Source of the DNA: Lagopus muta
Taxonomy: Eukaryota; Chordata; Aves; Galliformes; Phasianidae
Length of the DNA: 64,000 bases
NCBI RefSeq assembly: GCF_023343835.1
Contig: NC_064438.1
Span: 17,690,077 to 17,754,076 of the forward strand
Direction of reading: 5' to 3'
In this document: positions 13,969 through 25,625 of the stretch, piece by piece
How positions within the stretch are numbered: the first letter of the stretch is position 1
How the letters are laid out: every line of letters starts with the position of its first letter
Program-made: the position numbers and the translations under genes
The notes under the pieces: model-generated
What the model was told of the DNA's origin: nothing
Database searches by the model: none
The model's input: the letters and a program-made list of their open reading frames with translations, nothing else

Positions 13969-14563
13969 TGAAGCATCCAACTACGTGGAGGAAAAACACT
14001 GAATATTGAATTTGAAAAGCTAAATGCTTTTTTACCTTGCTATTTGCACATAAGTCATCCTGCAGATGTGAATGTGTGTTAAGAAGGGCTGGAAGCTTAT
14101 GTATGGCTCCAGATATTGCCGTGCAGAATCAGGAAAAGGCATTTAAGATTACAGTACTGTCTGTCATTCAGCTCTCTTCTAGTTACAGTTTTGAAAATGT
14201 GCAGTACTCCAGATAAGACTAGAGTGGGCAAGCTGTAGTAGTCTTTGCCATCAGATTACACAGCTACACAGCAGAACAGTTAAGAGTATTTTGTGTGTCC
14301 TTCTGACACTGTTCTTCAGATTGGTGGAAGAACTGGAAAGGCTCAGTTAAGTAGAAACCTAATTTTAAAGCCATGTAGAGTATAGGGAATTCATTAGCTC
14401 TGAAATCACTTCTAGTATGGGTGAAAGGAATGAAATGTTAATACGTGTCCTTGGACTTGAAATAATATTTGTTTGAAATTTAGAAGTCAGAATTTGGTGT
14501 TTTAGGAGGCGCAGTTCTCTGTAACTGCAGAATGGGAATAAACATTGCTGCTTTTTGTTTTAG

Positions 14564-14800
<237 letters not shown>

Positions 14801-15590
14801 TAAGTTGTTATATTAAAATGGTGGCTGTGCTAAAACTGCGTTAGTAACCACACTCCCAAGAAAAGGTGTTGTACTGCAGCAAGGTGCTGTAGTTTATTCC
14901 AGCATTCTGTCATTCTGTGCTAATGTTGCATCCGAACATGCTTGGTTTATGTATTTGTTGGAGGAACACGTATGTTTACTTACCTGTATAATATGAGGAT
15001 TTAGCCTTTTAATTGTGTAATACAACAAGTGGGCTAGAGAGAACAAGAGGAAAGAAATCTGCTTATGCTGTGCTATTAAATAAAGCTGATTTAAAGGAGC
15101 TCCACCCTTCAGCTGTACCTGATGTTAGCAATTAGGCAGTGCAAATGGTGGAACTTGCTGTGAATTTTGCTGGCAACTCTTAGTTTATTGAACAGCTTTT
15201 GTGAACTTGTATACAAAGTCTTGCAGGTTATTTTCAGGAGATGTATATTCCTTCTTCCTTGTAGCGAATAAGCAAAAACATGCATGCTGTGTGCCTTACA
15301 AAAGGGTGGGTAAATTCTGGATATGTTTAATTCTTGCCTGTACGTACAGGTCATGCTGAGATGTAATTTGATAATGACAAAAAAAAAGCTAAATTTTGAG
15401 ACATTCATTGTTTATCTAGTTATTTTTGTATTGTCTGTTGTAATTACTACTGACTTGAGATTAAGCTGATCTCTGAACAGACTGAAAATAAAGCATTGTT
15501 TATAACCTAAAAGTGTGTGGTAGTGTGGCAGTGTGTGAAGTTGATTTCTTAATTTCAAATAATTTGATAACACTGAAATGACTCTTTCAG

Positions 15591-15665
15591 GTAAGGGAGA
15601 GGTTACGAGTAGCACTTGAAAGATGTAGTTTATTGGAAGAAGAACTAGGTACTACGCATAAAGAG
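15591..15665 (+). CDS. PPFIA1: PPFIA1 coding exon, coiled coil (window exon 3)
   Basis: 75 bp, phase 0, acceptor CTCTTTCAG, donor GTAGGT. It encodes 25 residues, VRERLRVALERCSLLEEELG then TTHKE, coiled coil. The exon itself begins with GTAAGG, a donor-like string just after the acceptor. Confidence 0.96.
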
Positions 15666-16063
15666 GTAGGTTTCTCTTTAAAGTATTCCTCAGGTGTGGG
15701 ATGTGAGTGTTTAATCAATACTTGTCATTTATTCAGTTATTAAAGATTTTCTTTCAATTTTGCGATTTAAATTTTTACCAAGTGGAGATAACTGTATTTT
15801 TTAATTGTGTAACGTTCTGTGAAAGACCAGAAGAGGAGAGAGGAAAAAATATCAAGCCTGAAAAAAATCAACATAATTTCTGTGGTTTTAGAAGAACTAC
15901 TGTTGGGGTGCAGTGGCATATTTTTTGAGTGCTTGTGACATATTTTCTTATACATACCTTGCAGTAAGTTTGTTTTGCTCCTTTGCTTTTACAGCTGCTC
16001 CTTATATTACTATTGAGATGGAAATTAAACTTGAAACTTACATAAGCTTTTCTTTTCTTTTAG

Positions 16064-16165
16064 TTAATGATTCTGAAAGAGCAAAATAATCAGAAAAAAA
16101 TACTTCCAGATGGGATGCTGGATATAAATCATGAACAAGAAAATACACCAACTACAAATGGGAAG
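16064..16165 (+). CDS. PPFIA1: PPFIA1 coding exon (window exon 4)
   Basis: 102 bp, phase 0, acceptor TCTTTTAG, donor GTAGAG. It encodes 34 residues: LMILKEQNNQKKILPDGMLD then INHEQENTPTTNGK. The polar second half is a loop that breaks the coiled coil. Confidence 0.96.
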
Positions 16166-16408
16166 GTAGAGCTATTTGCTTTAAGCTGCCTGATTATTTA
16201 TTTATTTATTTTTCTAAGATTAACCAGAATATATTAATTGTATACCATAACGAAAGATTTTGAGTGAAGATGTGATCAAAAAGCCTGTTTTGCTTTTTGC
16301 AGTCTAATTCATAATAGAATTATTTCAGGGGTGGGATATTTACTGCTAACTAACAATTCATTTTTCAAATCTCTATATCATATGTTAATACTTCTCTCTC
16401 CTTAATAG

Positions 16409-16630
16409 CGCTCTTCTGATGGTTCTTTGTGCCATGATGAAAATCTTGCTAAAGTGATTGAACTCCAAGACATCATAGATAAGCAAAACAAGGAACAGAC
16501 ACAAATGAAAGAACGCCTTACTGCTTTATCTAGTAGAGTAACAGAGCTAGAAGAAGATCTTGACACAGCTAGAAAAGACTTAATAAAGTCTGAAGAGATG
16601 AACACAAAATTGCAGAGAGATGTACGAGAG
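16409..16630 (+). CDS. PPFIA1: PPFIA1 coding exon, coiled coil (window exon 5)
   Basis: 222 bp, phase 0, acceptor TTAATAG, donor GTGAGG. It encodes 74 residues from RSSDGSLCHDENLAKVIELQ to MNTKLQRDVRE. Apart from the short polar start it is dense heptad-type coiled coil with many E, K and L. Confidence 0.97.
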
Positions 16631-17282
16631 GTGAGGAATAAACTGTCAAAATTTGGGTAGTCATGAGTGTAATTGCTTTATAATATTTGTCGCTGGTGCT
16701 CAGTTAATCCTTGATGCTCTTTGGTCTAAAGATAAGGCATAACTGTTTACAGCATGACGGTCCTTTTATTAAAAAAAAAAAAAAAAATCCAATTCCTTAA
16801 GAAAATTTGTTTGCTGAACTTGCCTATTATTATATAGGCACTTCAAGTAAATTTATTAAACTAGAGATCTAGCTTTGTGGACTTGAAGCATGAAAGATAC
16901 TTATCTTGTCATAGATGCTGACTGTATTCGTGTTCATTTGTTGTTGTTGTTGAAGTTGTATGCGGTTATAGTATCACTGAGTGATGTGGTGGACAGTTCC
17001 TGTTACCCATCCATCACTAACCTTCAAATTAATGTGACTTACAGTGTAGTCTGGAAGAGGATGTATCCTTATTAAACTGAAAGGGACCTTTAATTAGTTC
17101 TCAGAACACTCTGACCATCCATTAAGTAAAGATCAGTGGCTTTAAACAAACCACTAAAAACAAGTTATTGAATTTATTAGCTGAAGTTACAAAGTATGCT
17201 CAAGTTGTGTGCTCTGTTTTTTGATCAGTAAATAATTATCCCCAGTATTAAAAGACTACATTCTGTCTTGCCTTTTGGATAG

Positions 17283-17429
17283 ACTATGGCCCAGAAGGAG
17301 GACATGGAAGAGAGAATTACAACTCTTGAAAAACGCTACCTCGCTGCACAACGTGAAGCTACATCTGTGCATGACCTCAATGATAAACTTGAAAACGAAA
17401 TAGCCACTAAAGACTCCATGCATCGACAG
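17283..17429 (+). CDS. PPFIA1: PPFIA1 coding exon, coiled coil (window exon 6)
   Basis: 147 bp, phase 0, acceptor TTTTGGATAG, donor GTTGTA. It encodes 49 residues: [20 protein letters not shown] ... [17 protein letters not shown]. Family coiled coil that continues the preceding exon. Confidence 0.97.
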
Positions 17430-18146
17430 GTTGTAAATTGCTCAGTACCTTTTGCTCAGCATAGTACTAATGGAAATAATATTTGTACTATTCCAAAGCA
17501 CTTCACTTTGCTTTTAGGAAAACAAATATTTGTAGTGCACTGTTGTTGATAATTATTTTTTGGTAGGGAATGCATTGTACAGAGCTTTATCCTGAAAACG
17601 AAGATGAGAGTATACTGGAGAAGAGCTTTTTAAGCATTTCAGTGACTTGATCATGCCAGAGGAGGGATTTTGTCCTTTATTTAGCCAGTCACTTTCTAAC
17701 TGGAGGAAGCCAGGCAACACTTAGTTACTGTTTGTAATTTTTTTTTATAAGTTTTGTACACATTTATATTTTAAAATAAATTTTCTGGTAACATGCATAG
17801 TGTTATTTTAAAGACAAATGAATTTATCCTTAGTATAACTCACTTTTAGCAGAGCTTTGTCATTGAAAGTTTACAATATTTTCTATATAATTCCCATAAC
17901 ATTACTATATTTGTTCAGTGATAGAATTGCTTTTGGAATCCTCAAAAATATTTGCAATAAAAAAAAAAAAATAAGGCTTTCATATGTTGAAAGGGAAGAT
18001 GCCACCTCTTTGTTCATGAGACCAGTTTTGGATAGCTTGTTGTCCTTAGTTCTAGTAAAGTCAGTAAACTGTATCTTTACCTTTGTGTTTGATCAAAATT
18101 GATTCCCATTTTAACACTAAAAATTGCTGATCATAATCCTGTGTAG

Positions 18147-18281
18147 AGTGAAGATAAGAACAGGCAATTGCAAGAAAGGCTGGAACTAGCTGAGCAGAAG
18201 CTGCAGCAGACTTTGAGAAAAGCTGAAACTTTACCAGAGGTGGAAGCTGAGCTAGCACAGAGAGTTGCAGCACTTTCAAAG
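18147..18281 (+). CDS. PPFIA1: PPFIA1 coding exon, coiled coil (window exon 7)
   Basis: 135 bp, phase 0, acceptor TGTGTAG, donor GTAAGA. It encodes 45 residues: [20 protein letters not shown] ... [12 protein letters not shown]. Its end, VAALSK, joins directly to AEERHGN of the constitutive exon at 19298, or optionally to the cassette exon at 18811. Confidence 0.97.
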
Positions 18282-18810
18282 GTAAGATAACTGGACAATG
18301 TCCTCGAGATCTTTTTCTCTATTATTGTCCCACTACGAAAAAATCTGTTCTTACTGTTGTTTTTGTTGATCTGTTTTTGTTTTTCCCCAACCAGTTCAGA
18401 GATTATTTCTGCTCGTCTATTGAAACGCACTCTGATTTGTCCTGTGTCTTTAATTTCTCTCTGGAATTTGATTAGTTTTTCTTGTTGCCCTGTTGCATTA
18501 TGGAGGTGCCTTTTTGAACTGCTACTTTGTTAGGTTTTATTATAATTCTTTCAATAATAGGTATTAAAGTAAGTAGCAATTTCTGAAGGGGAAAAACATT
18601 TTTATTCTACTGTTAACAGAGTGAGACATGTAGGATGAGAGAAGTAATGGGTAGTCAGCAGTATAAAGACTTGGAGGATTGCAAGTGGAGTAGTGGAATC
18701 TGAAGTAATATGTGTTGAGTGTAAATGAGCCTTTTTGTACATGTGTCTCTTTAAAGTCTTAGTTTCTTTTCTTTCCCTGTTATCTCTTCCATCCCTTACT
18801 GGCTGTGTAG

Positions 18811-18885
18811 TCTGAGCTTTTGTCTCCTGGGAACTCTGCTGCTAAAGATGCTAAAGTGTTGGAACTTACCACCAAACTTAGGAAG
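18811..18885 (+). CDS. PPFIA1: PPFIA1 predicted 75-nt cassette exon
   Basis: A pyrimidine-rich stretch ends in CTGTGTAG, followed by a fully open 75-base segment and the donor GTAGAA. It starts and ends in phase 0, like both neighbours, so it can be included or skipped without a frame change. It encodes 25 residues: SELLSPGNSAAKDAKVLELT then TKLRK. The first half (SPGN) would interrupt the coiled coil and the second half resumes it. The canonical liprin-alpha-1 sequence I remember runs from ALSK straight to AEERHGN, so this is an alternative exon. Splicing is inferred, not shown. Confidence 0.75.
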
Positions 18886-19294
18886 GTAGAATTTGTGTAT
18901 TAGTCTTCATTTCTGCTTGCTGCTTTCTGCTTTGTCATGACCAACAACAAAAACTCATAGTGTCTAGGCTAGTGAGAAGTTGAGAATGCATTTATTTATT
19001 TTTTTTTTTTGTTGGCTTTTGGGAATTTTGAATGAAAATCTGCTGTTACAAAATCATTTGCAAGTAAGAGTTGATTCACAGGATCTAGTGGTGAGAGGCT
19101 TTGTCTTGTTATGTAACATGCAAACTCTCACACTAGATACTCTTAGTGAGAGAAAGGCATCAGTTCTGCATTGTATATTATCATAAATGGCAGTTACACA
19201 AAGCATGTTAGATATACTGTCATGCTTCAATGTTTTTATGCCTTTGAAAGTTTTTTTTTTTAATAAAAAATTTTGATTTTGTTTTTTAAATTGA

Positions 19295-19414
<120 letters not shown>

Positions 19415-19976
19415 TGAAAATCTGATTCTCTTCATGGTTTTCTACCATTCAGCAAAGCTGATTTTGTTTCATCTCTAAAATAAATCAGAGTTTGGGTTGG
19501 TTCATAGCTGGGTGATCTGGGCCGCTTTCTATGGCTAACTTTCAGTCTCAAGGAAAAGCTGAAAGTCTCTGATCGATTTGAAATAAGTTTGGAATTACCT
19601 TGTTGTTAGTTATACATTCTGAGTATACTTTCTGATGAAGAAATCTGATCAGAAATCTTGCTGAAGTAACTGACCGTGCATAAATGATTTTTAGATTATA
19701 AATAATTAATTGCTTTTGAAATCTGGTTTGTTTTAAAGTGTAAGCTCAGGCTTTCAAACTTCTGATCTCAAATGCTCATTAAAATCTTGTGTCCCTTATA
19801 CTCCCTTACAGAGTCTTGGGGATACACGCAGTATTTCTTATCCCTTTGGAAAAACCATTTCTATTAAAGAAAAATATAGATTAAGAAAGCATACCACTTT
19901 ACAACCAGCAAGACGTTGTTCCAAGTTATTTCAGTAACTTTGTCGTAAGAATTTTAATTTTTGTTATTTATCTTAG

Positions 19977-20108
19977 GCTAGACAGAGAGAGAAGATGAAC
20001 GAAGAGCATAATAAACGCTTGTCAGAAACTGTGGATAAGCTACTGTCTGAATCTAATGAAAGGCTTCAGCTTCATCTCAAGGAGAGGATGGCTGCCTTGG
20101 AAGACAAG
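19977..20108 (+). CDS. PPFIA1: PPFIA1 coding exon, coiled coil (window exon 9)
   Basis: 132 bp, phase 0, acceptor ATCTTAG, donor GTAACC. It encodes 44 residues: [20 protein letters not shown] ... [12 protein letters not shown], a nearly invariant coiled-coil segment of the family. Confidence 0.97.
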
Positions 20109-20215
20109 GTAACCTTAAGTCACATTCCTAGCGTGTTTATTCATTAGATGTTCAACATTCTGTAGTGATTTCTGTATTTTGTAATGAGAAGTATATTCTT
20201 AAAATTTCTTTTTTT

Positions 20216-20226
20216 GGGGGGGGGGG
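20216..20226. repeat. Poly-G run in intron
   Basis: Eleven consecutive G immediately after a T run, followed by AGGAGGGG. It is a G-rich patch in the intron after window exon 9. Confidence 0.85.
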
Positions 20227-21049
20227 AGGAGGGGTAGAGGATAGACCTTAAACATCCATTGAAATCACATCTTTTAGGATGCTTTATTTTTTTTTTAGTT
20301 GACTGATGTGGACTGCATAAGTAGGCTTGTCCAGTGTAATACAGGAAGTCTGAAGAATTAGGACTTGAAATGTGACCTCTTCAGATTCCTTTTGTTTCCC
20401 ACAGCTTTTGTCTGTGTTGGTTACTCTAAATCATTACGGAATTCTTGCAGGTTGAGACAATCTTATGTCTTCTCCCCCAGATGAACAGGTTATACAAACA
20501 TAATGGAACTATTCCTTGTGTTGTTGGTGCACGTGTCAGAGCCTTCTCCTATATTTAATTCCTCTTTTACTACATATTTACCTTTGATTCCTTTCTGCTT
20601 TTGGAGCTAGGTCCTCAAGGGTTTTTCTTTCATGCCTGTCTTTTAAGAATTCTCTTATTCTGTGACCAAAAAAAAAAAAACAAACCAGTGCCTTTTACCA
20701 GTAGTACTTTGAATTGGAATTGCTTTGTCTTGGATTAGTAAGCAATTAGTTTCTTGTACTGGAGGCTGGGGAAAGGCCTCAGTAAAAGCTGAGTGGCTTA
20801 TAGTGATGTATTCAGACTTCAATGGGTGTTTACTTTCTCGTGGGTTCATGTTAAGTCAGTTCTAATCCCTCAGCTTTTGGTCTTTTGAGAGTAGTAGAAC
20901 TGCCCACACCTCAGATCATCAGAGATTTAGTTTTCTCTTTTTCCAGCTTTTTCATTCTGGGGGGTAAGAAAAATCAAGTACTGTAGTACAAATGCAGGTC
21001 CTACTGGTTCTGGTCCTTTGGGTTAACGGTGAAGAATGCTTCCTGTATG

Positions 21050-21116
21050 ATCATAGAATGATTTGAGTTGGAAAGGACCTTAAAGATCATCTATTTCCAA
21101 CTCACCTGTCATGGAC
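21050..21116 (-). mobile_element. Short CR1 3' tail fragment
   Basis: The string TCATAGAATGATTTGAGTTG then GAAAGGACCTTAAAGATCAT is the reverse complement of the CR1 3' terminus. Only about 65 bases remain, an extreme 5' truncation lying antisense in a PPFIA1 intron. Confidence 0.88.
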
Positions 21117-22301
21117 TGGGAGGTCAGTTATCTGATATCTAAGGCCATAGACTTTTGCCTTCTAGGTTTTAAGATTGCTATTTTCAAGATCACCAGCTGC
21201 TCCCAGTACTTCTGACTCTCTTGTTATGGGCCTTACTGTTAAGGTTGCTCTGACAGTGTTCATAAATTGAATTTCTGAGAAGCAGCTGATGGCATTTTTT
21301 CTTTTTATGGCCAACATTGGGAAGGATGCATTGGAGTTGACCTAAAGCACTTATCTTCCCCTCAAATTTGAGCTACGTTCATGAATAACGAGAGAAATTT
21401 AGTTGTTCTTTACTGTCAGTAACAGCTTCTAGAAAAAACTCTCCCTGGAATGGCTTCCAGCTCATTCTTCCAATAAATTGGAAAGAAAGGTGCATATAAA
21501 ACTTCAGTACTTTCCTTCTGATCACTGAAGCTCTTTTCCCAGAATGATTTGTTTGTTCGCTTACGAAATCTTATTACAGGTTTAAAATGCAAATAATTGT
21601 ATTACTCATCTCAAGGAAATGTGCTTAGCAGAACTTCTTGGCAACTTTGGAAAGCAAAGAATACATGAGGTGGTTATAAATTTACTATTAGAAGGGGGAA
21701 TCTTTTGACTTTTGTTTAAAATCATGTACTGTGGTCACGTTAGTTAAATCTTTTTGATTGTTGTAGCTCTCAGATGATTCTTAATTTGAATTTGGGAACT
21801 GTTTTGAGCAAACAGATTATAGTAGTTGTAAGTACCTTTATTGCAGCTGTTTAAAAGTTGCAACATAATTGTGAAGGAAACAGCTCTTGCGTTACAGTAA
21901 TTTTGTTGATCAGAAAAGTGAAAGCAAAATGAAAATTCAAAAGCAAAATGATAATAGCCAGTAATACCTTAGTAACCAAAGACTGAACAGATTTAAAGTT
22001 CTTTAGCTGCATAATTACTATTTGTTTTTTGATCAAGTATTTGTATTTTGTATATACATATACTAATAAAAGTTTCTGCTGTTAGTAAATCCATCATTTA
22101 CAGGGCTGTATATGTAAAAGATTTTTTGAGGTGTGATCTCAAAAGTAAAGTACCTGCTAAACATAGTAGATAAAGAAGTAAACTATCTGCTAAATTAAGA
22201 TGCATCTGTACAGTATGACCAAAGTTTGTTAGTAACTCCTATTGGTTATGGTTTAGGAGTGGTAAGCTTTTATAAATAACTTGTGATACATTTTGTTTTA
22301 G

Positions 22302-22364
22302 AATTCACTTCTGCGAGAAATTGAAAATGCAAAAAAACAAATAGAGGAACTTCAGCATGAGAAG
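22302..22364 (+). CDS. PPFIA1: PPFIA1 coding exon (window exon 10)
   Basis: 63 bp, phase 0, acceptor TTGTTTTAG, donor GTATAA. It encodes 21 residues, NSLLREIENAKKQIEELQHE then K. It follows an intron of about 2.2 kb that contains a CR1 fragment. Confidence 0.95.
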
Positions 22365-23589
22365 GTATAATATGCATTTCTGAAATGTTATGTTGGGAAA
22401 TAATTGCTGTGTTGCTGCATAGCAGAAGCAGATTTGGCTTGCCCCATAAAGCTCAACATTATTGATGCTGTTTAGTCCAAAAATAACAATTTTGAGGGCT
22501 GAATTTTTTTTTATTTTATAATACGGTTTGCTTCAATTTTGTTTTTATAGATATTTTATTTTTTTACTCAGATGTAACACAGTTCTGAATATGCAAAGTG
22601 GATGGATATATTGGCAATTTGCTGAAGTTTAAAGTTTGCATAGTATTTTTTATTTTGCTGTTTATACATAAAACTATGAACAGTAAAAAGAAAAGAGAAA
22701 TACTTTAACAGTGGGTTTTTTCCCTTAGGTGTATACTTAAAGCAGTGGATATCATAAGATGCTTGTTTGATAAAATTGTCTTGAAATTATGAGAGAGAGA
22801 TTTATTAGACTTGGTTATTCCTTTGCAGTAGTGACTGGCTCTGTAACTGGCAAATTCACTTCTTGAATAATAGTGGTGGGGCCTTTCATTTTTTTTGCTT
22901 CCTTAAGCAGTGATGATTCATTTTATGATCACACTGTTCTGAAATAATACTTGTTGTTGCTTATTAAATCACAAGTGTACTGCATCTCCCCAGATCGTTC
23001 TAGTAAGTAGCTAGGCCAAAATATTGGAGGCTGTGATTTTGTAACAAAATGAAGAACATATTCAGAATATTTTGTAGGATGTGCTTCAAATTTTTATGTA
23101 GGCCACTAGTTTTCACACACGGCACAGATGTTAATCATCAGCCACTTTCCACGGGCTTTCATTGTTCTCTCATTCATTGGATTGCTTTGTTAAATTCATC
23201 TTTTACAGCATTTATGAGTAGAGTTAAAAGTGGATGCTTTTAGGACTTGTTTTTCACAACTTGACAAATCTTGGTTCGTATTAAATATTGCCATTTTATT
23301 TTCCTAAGATTAGTAATGTGTGAATTTTGTTCAGTAGCTGCTTTTAGAGTATGTATACAAAGTCACAGTGTAGAGAGCCAAGAATTATCTTTGGATGACC
23401 TTTTGCGATGGTGCTGTGCTATGTAGCAAAAATCATTTTGGTTTTATGTTGTTCAAAGCTATGTTTTAAAACTATTTATACTTGAGTTTCATAGAAATGA
23501 GATCAGTGGGCTAAATATTTGCTAATATATTAGAATCTGATGCTGAATTTTTTAATGCACATTGTTACATATTGTGTCTGTTTTTACAG

Positions 23590-23669
23590 GATAAACTTAT
23601 ATTAAGTATTGACGCACTAAGGGCTGAAAATGACCAAGTGAGACTCAGAGCCACATCACTTCATCATAG
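23590..23669 (+). CDS. PPFIA1: PPFIA1 coding exon (window exon 11)
   Basis: 80 bp, acceptor TTTTTACAG, donor GTACAA, ending with two bases of a split codon. It encodes DKLILSIDALRAENDQVRLR then ATSLHH and the start of Ser (AG/C). This is the end of the long coiled coil. Confidence 0.95.
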
Positions 23670-23837
23670 GTACAAGCACTTAATTGTAGTTCAGTGATTT
23701 TTTTTTCTGATTTCCTGAAGGGAAAAAAAAGAAAAAAGGAGCAAACAAAAAACTTTACTTATTGTAAATGAAAACGCTTCAGTTGTAGCTATAAAACATA
23801 CTTTATAGAGCAGATAAAGCAGCTATTACACCACTTC

Positions 23838-23872
23838 AAAAAAGAAAAAAAAAAAAAAAAAAAAAAAAAAAA
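23838..23872. repeat. Poly-A tract
   Basis: About 35 bases of nearly pure A lie in the short intron between window exons 11 and 12, about 100 bases upstream of the acceptor of exon 12. It is a simple repeat and probably length-polymorphic. Confidence 0.92.
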
Positions 23873-23969
23873 GCACTGAGGGCACAATGGAAATCATTTT
23901 GGGAGGGTTTCTTAGCTTGTTTCACTCCTCTCTCCATCTTGCTAATGATAGTGTTTCTTCCTGTCTTAG

Positions 23970-24102
23970 CCGGCCAGATTTCAGATACCCGATGGCATCT
24001 TCGTCTATGGCTGACAGTCATGCAGACTCTTATGGCACCTCTTCTGTGCTGAGGCGTCCTCAGAAAGGGCGTTTGGCAGCTCTCAGAGATGAACCTTCAA
24101 AG
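23970..24102 (+). CDS. PPFIA1: PPFIA1 coding exon (window exon 12)
   Basis: 133 bp, acceptor CTGTCTTAG, donor GTAATA. The first base completes the split Ser codon, giving SRPDFRYPMASSSMADSHAD ... RRPQKGRLAALRDEPSK. This is the Ser- and Arg-rich linker after the coiled coil and contains the conserved RRPQKGR and RDEPSK blocks. Confidence 0.95.
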
Positions 24103-24755
24103 GTAATAGAACTCTGAAAGGAAGTGATGGCAACAAAGCAGATTAGATGATGTTAACAAGTTGCAAGGAGTTGGTGGAATAGGATTACACAGCAATAAAG
24201 GGGCTGGATCTTGTATATGAAAACACATTTTAAGATATGTTTAGATATTCTGCTTCACTAATACAAGGCTACTAGGCTGAGTCATTCCATTCCAGTCTGC
24301 AATTCTGGGGCTGTAAAGTCCAATTTCCTTTAAGTATGAAAAATCTGTGCAATATAACATGAAAGAGTCCTTCCTTTGTGTCTCTACACTTTGGATGTCA
24401 ACTTTCGTTCACTAATCTAACACTTCTTGTCCTGCAACCCAGTCTTGCAAGTTCTACTTTTACAAAAAGCTGATTTGAATGTGTTTTCATTGTTAGCAAA
24501 AATCTGTTGAGAATGCGTATAGCTAAGATAATGGTGTTTTATCTATTGGGTCTGGCTGTTTTAAACTGTACTTACTTGTAAGAGGCAAAGTTTTCTACAT
24601 CATAGCTTTTTGTTTTACATCTCTCTAAACGTTGTTATCTTGATGGATGCATTCAGCATGTAAGTGGACTTTTAAAAAAATTGTTTAAACATCTTGAAAA
24701 ATAGGAGAAATATCACATTTCACATCTGAGTCTTTCTTTAATTCTCCTGTAACAG

Positions 24756-24979
24756 GTTCAAACTCTGAATGAGCAGGACTGGGAGCGAGCCCAGCAAGCA
24801 AGTGTATTGGCAAACGTGGCACAAGCATTTGAAAGCGATGTCGATGTGTCTGATGGTGAGGATGACAGGGAGACTATATTCAGTTCAGTTGATCTGCTGT
24901 CACCAAGTGGTCAGGCTGATGCTCAGACTTTGGCCATGATGCTTCAGGAACAGCTGGATGCAATTAACAAAGAGATTAG
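24756..24979 (+). CDS. PPFIA1: PPFIA1 coding exon (window exon 13)
   Basis: 224 bp, acceptor GTAACAG, donor GTATGG, ending with two bases of the next Arg codon. It encodes VQTLNEQDWERAQQASVLAN, the acidic VDVSDGEDDRET stretch, and FSSVDLLSPSGQADAQTLAM then MLQEQLDAINKEI. The acidic patch followed by MMLQEQLDAINKEIRLIQEE is a hallmark of liprin-alpha. Confidence 0.97.
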
Positions 24980-25390
24980 GTATGGCATATCTGCTGTTAC
25001 GTTTTTACTGAAAAGTAATGTGTAACACAAGAAATCCTTTTTATATGGTTACTCACAGAGTTGTTTGCTCATTCATTTTCCTTTGGGAGACTGGGAGAGT
25101 GGGAATTGATGAACAAACAAAAAAACTAGATTGCCTGTGCTTTAAGTATTCCTTTCAGGTCTTCAGTCTCATTTGTGGAAGGGATTGTATTGCTAGTTGG
25201 ACAGAAACCTCTGCATGGTGGTAATAGTTGTAGTGTTTACAACCTCTTTTCAGATTGGATTACCAAATTTTCAGTACAGTTGTTTTGTCTGTCAAGTGCT
25301 GCTGCTTTTCAGAATGCTTGAGTGGGGCCATTCTGTTTATACGGTACTTGTTTGAATGCCATGTTCCTTTGGAACCCTTTTTTCTTTCAG

Positions 25391-25625
25391 GCTTATACAG
25401 GAAGAAAAGGAAAACACTGAACAGCGTGCAGAGGAAATTGAAAGCAGAGTGGGTAGTGGGAGCTTGGATGCCCATGGCCGATTCAGGTCCATGAGCTCCA
25501 TTCCTCCTCCCTATGCAAGTGGTTCCCTTGCTGGTTCTTCCCCACCTGGCAGTGGCCGCTCCACCCCAAGGCGGATTCCGCATAGCCCAGCTAGGGAAGT
25601 GGACAGACTAGGTATCATGACACTG
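25391..25625 (+). CDS. PPFIA1: PPFIA1 coding exon (window exon 14)
   Basis: 235 bp, acceptor TTTCTTTCAG, donor GTAAGT. It completes Arg and encodes [70 protein letters not shown]. The Ser/Pro-rich SPP, STPRR and SPAR motifs are plausible proline-directed phosphorylation sites, and the region is predicted to be disordered. It joins window exon 15 directly, or optionally the 30-nt microexon at 28196. Confidence 0.96.

Noticed and set aside
25260..25583. Minus-strand 107-codon frame
   Set aside because: It is the antisense shadow of PPFIA1 window exon 14.
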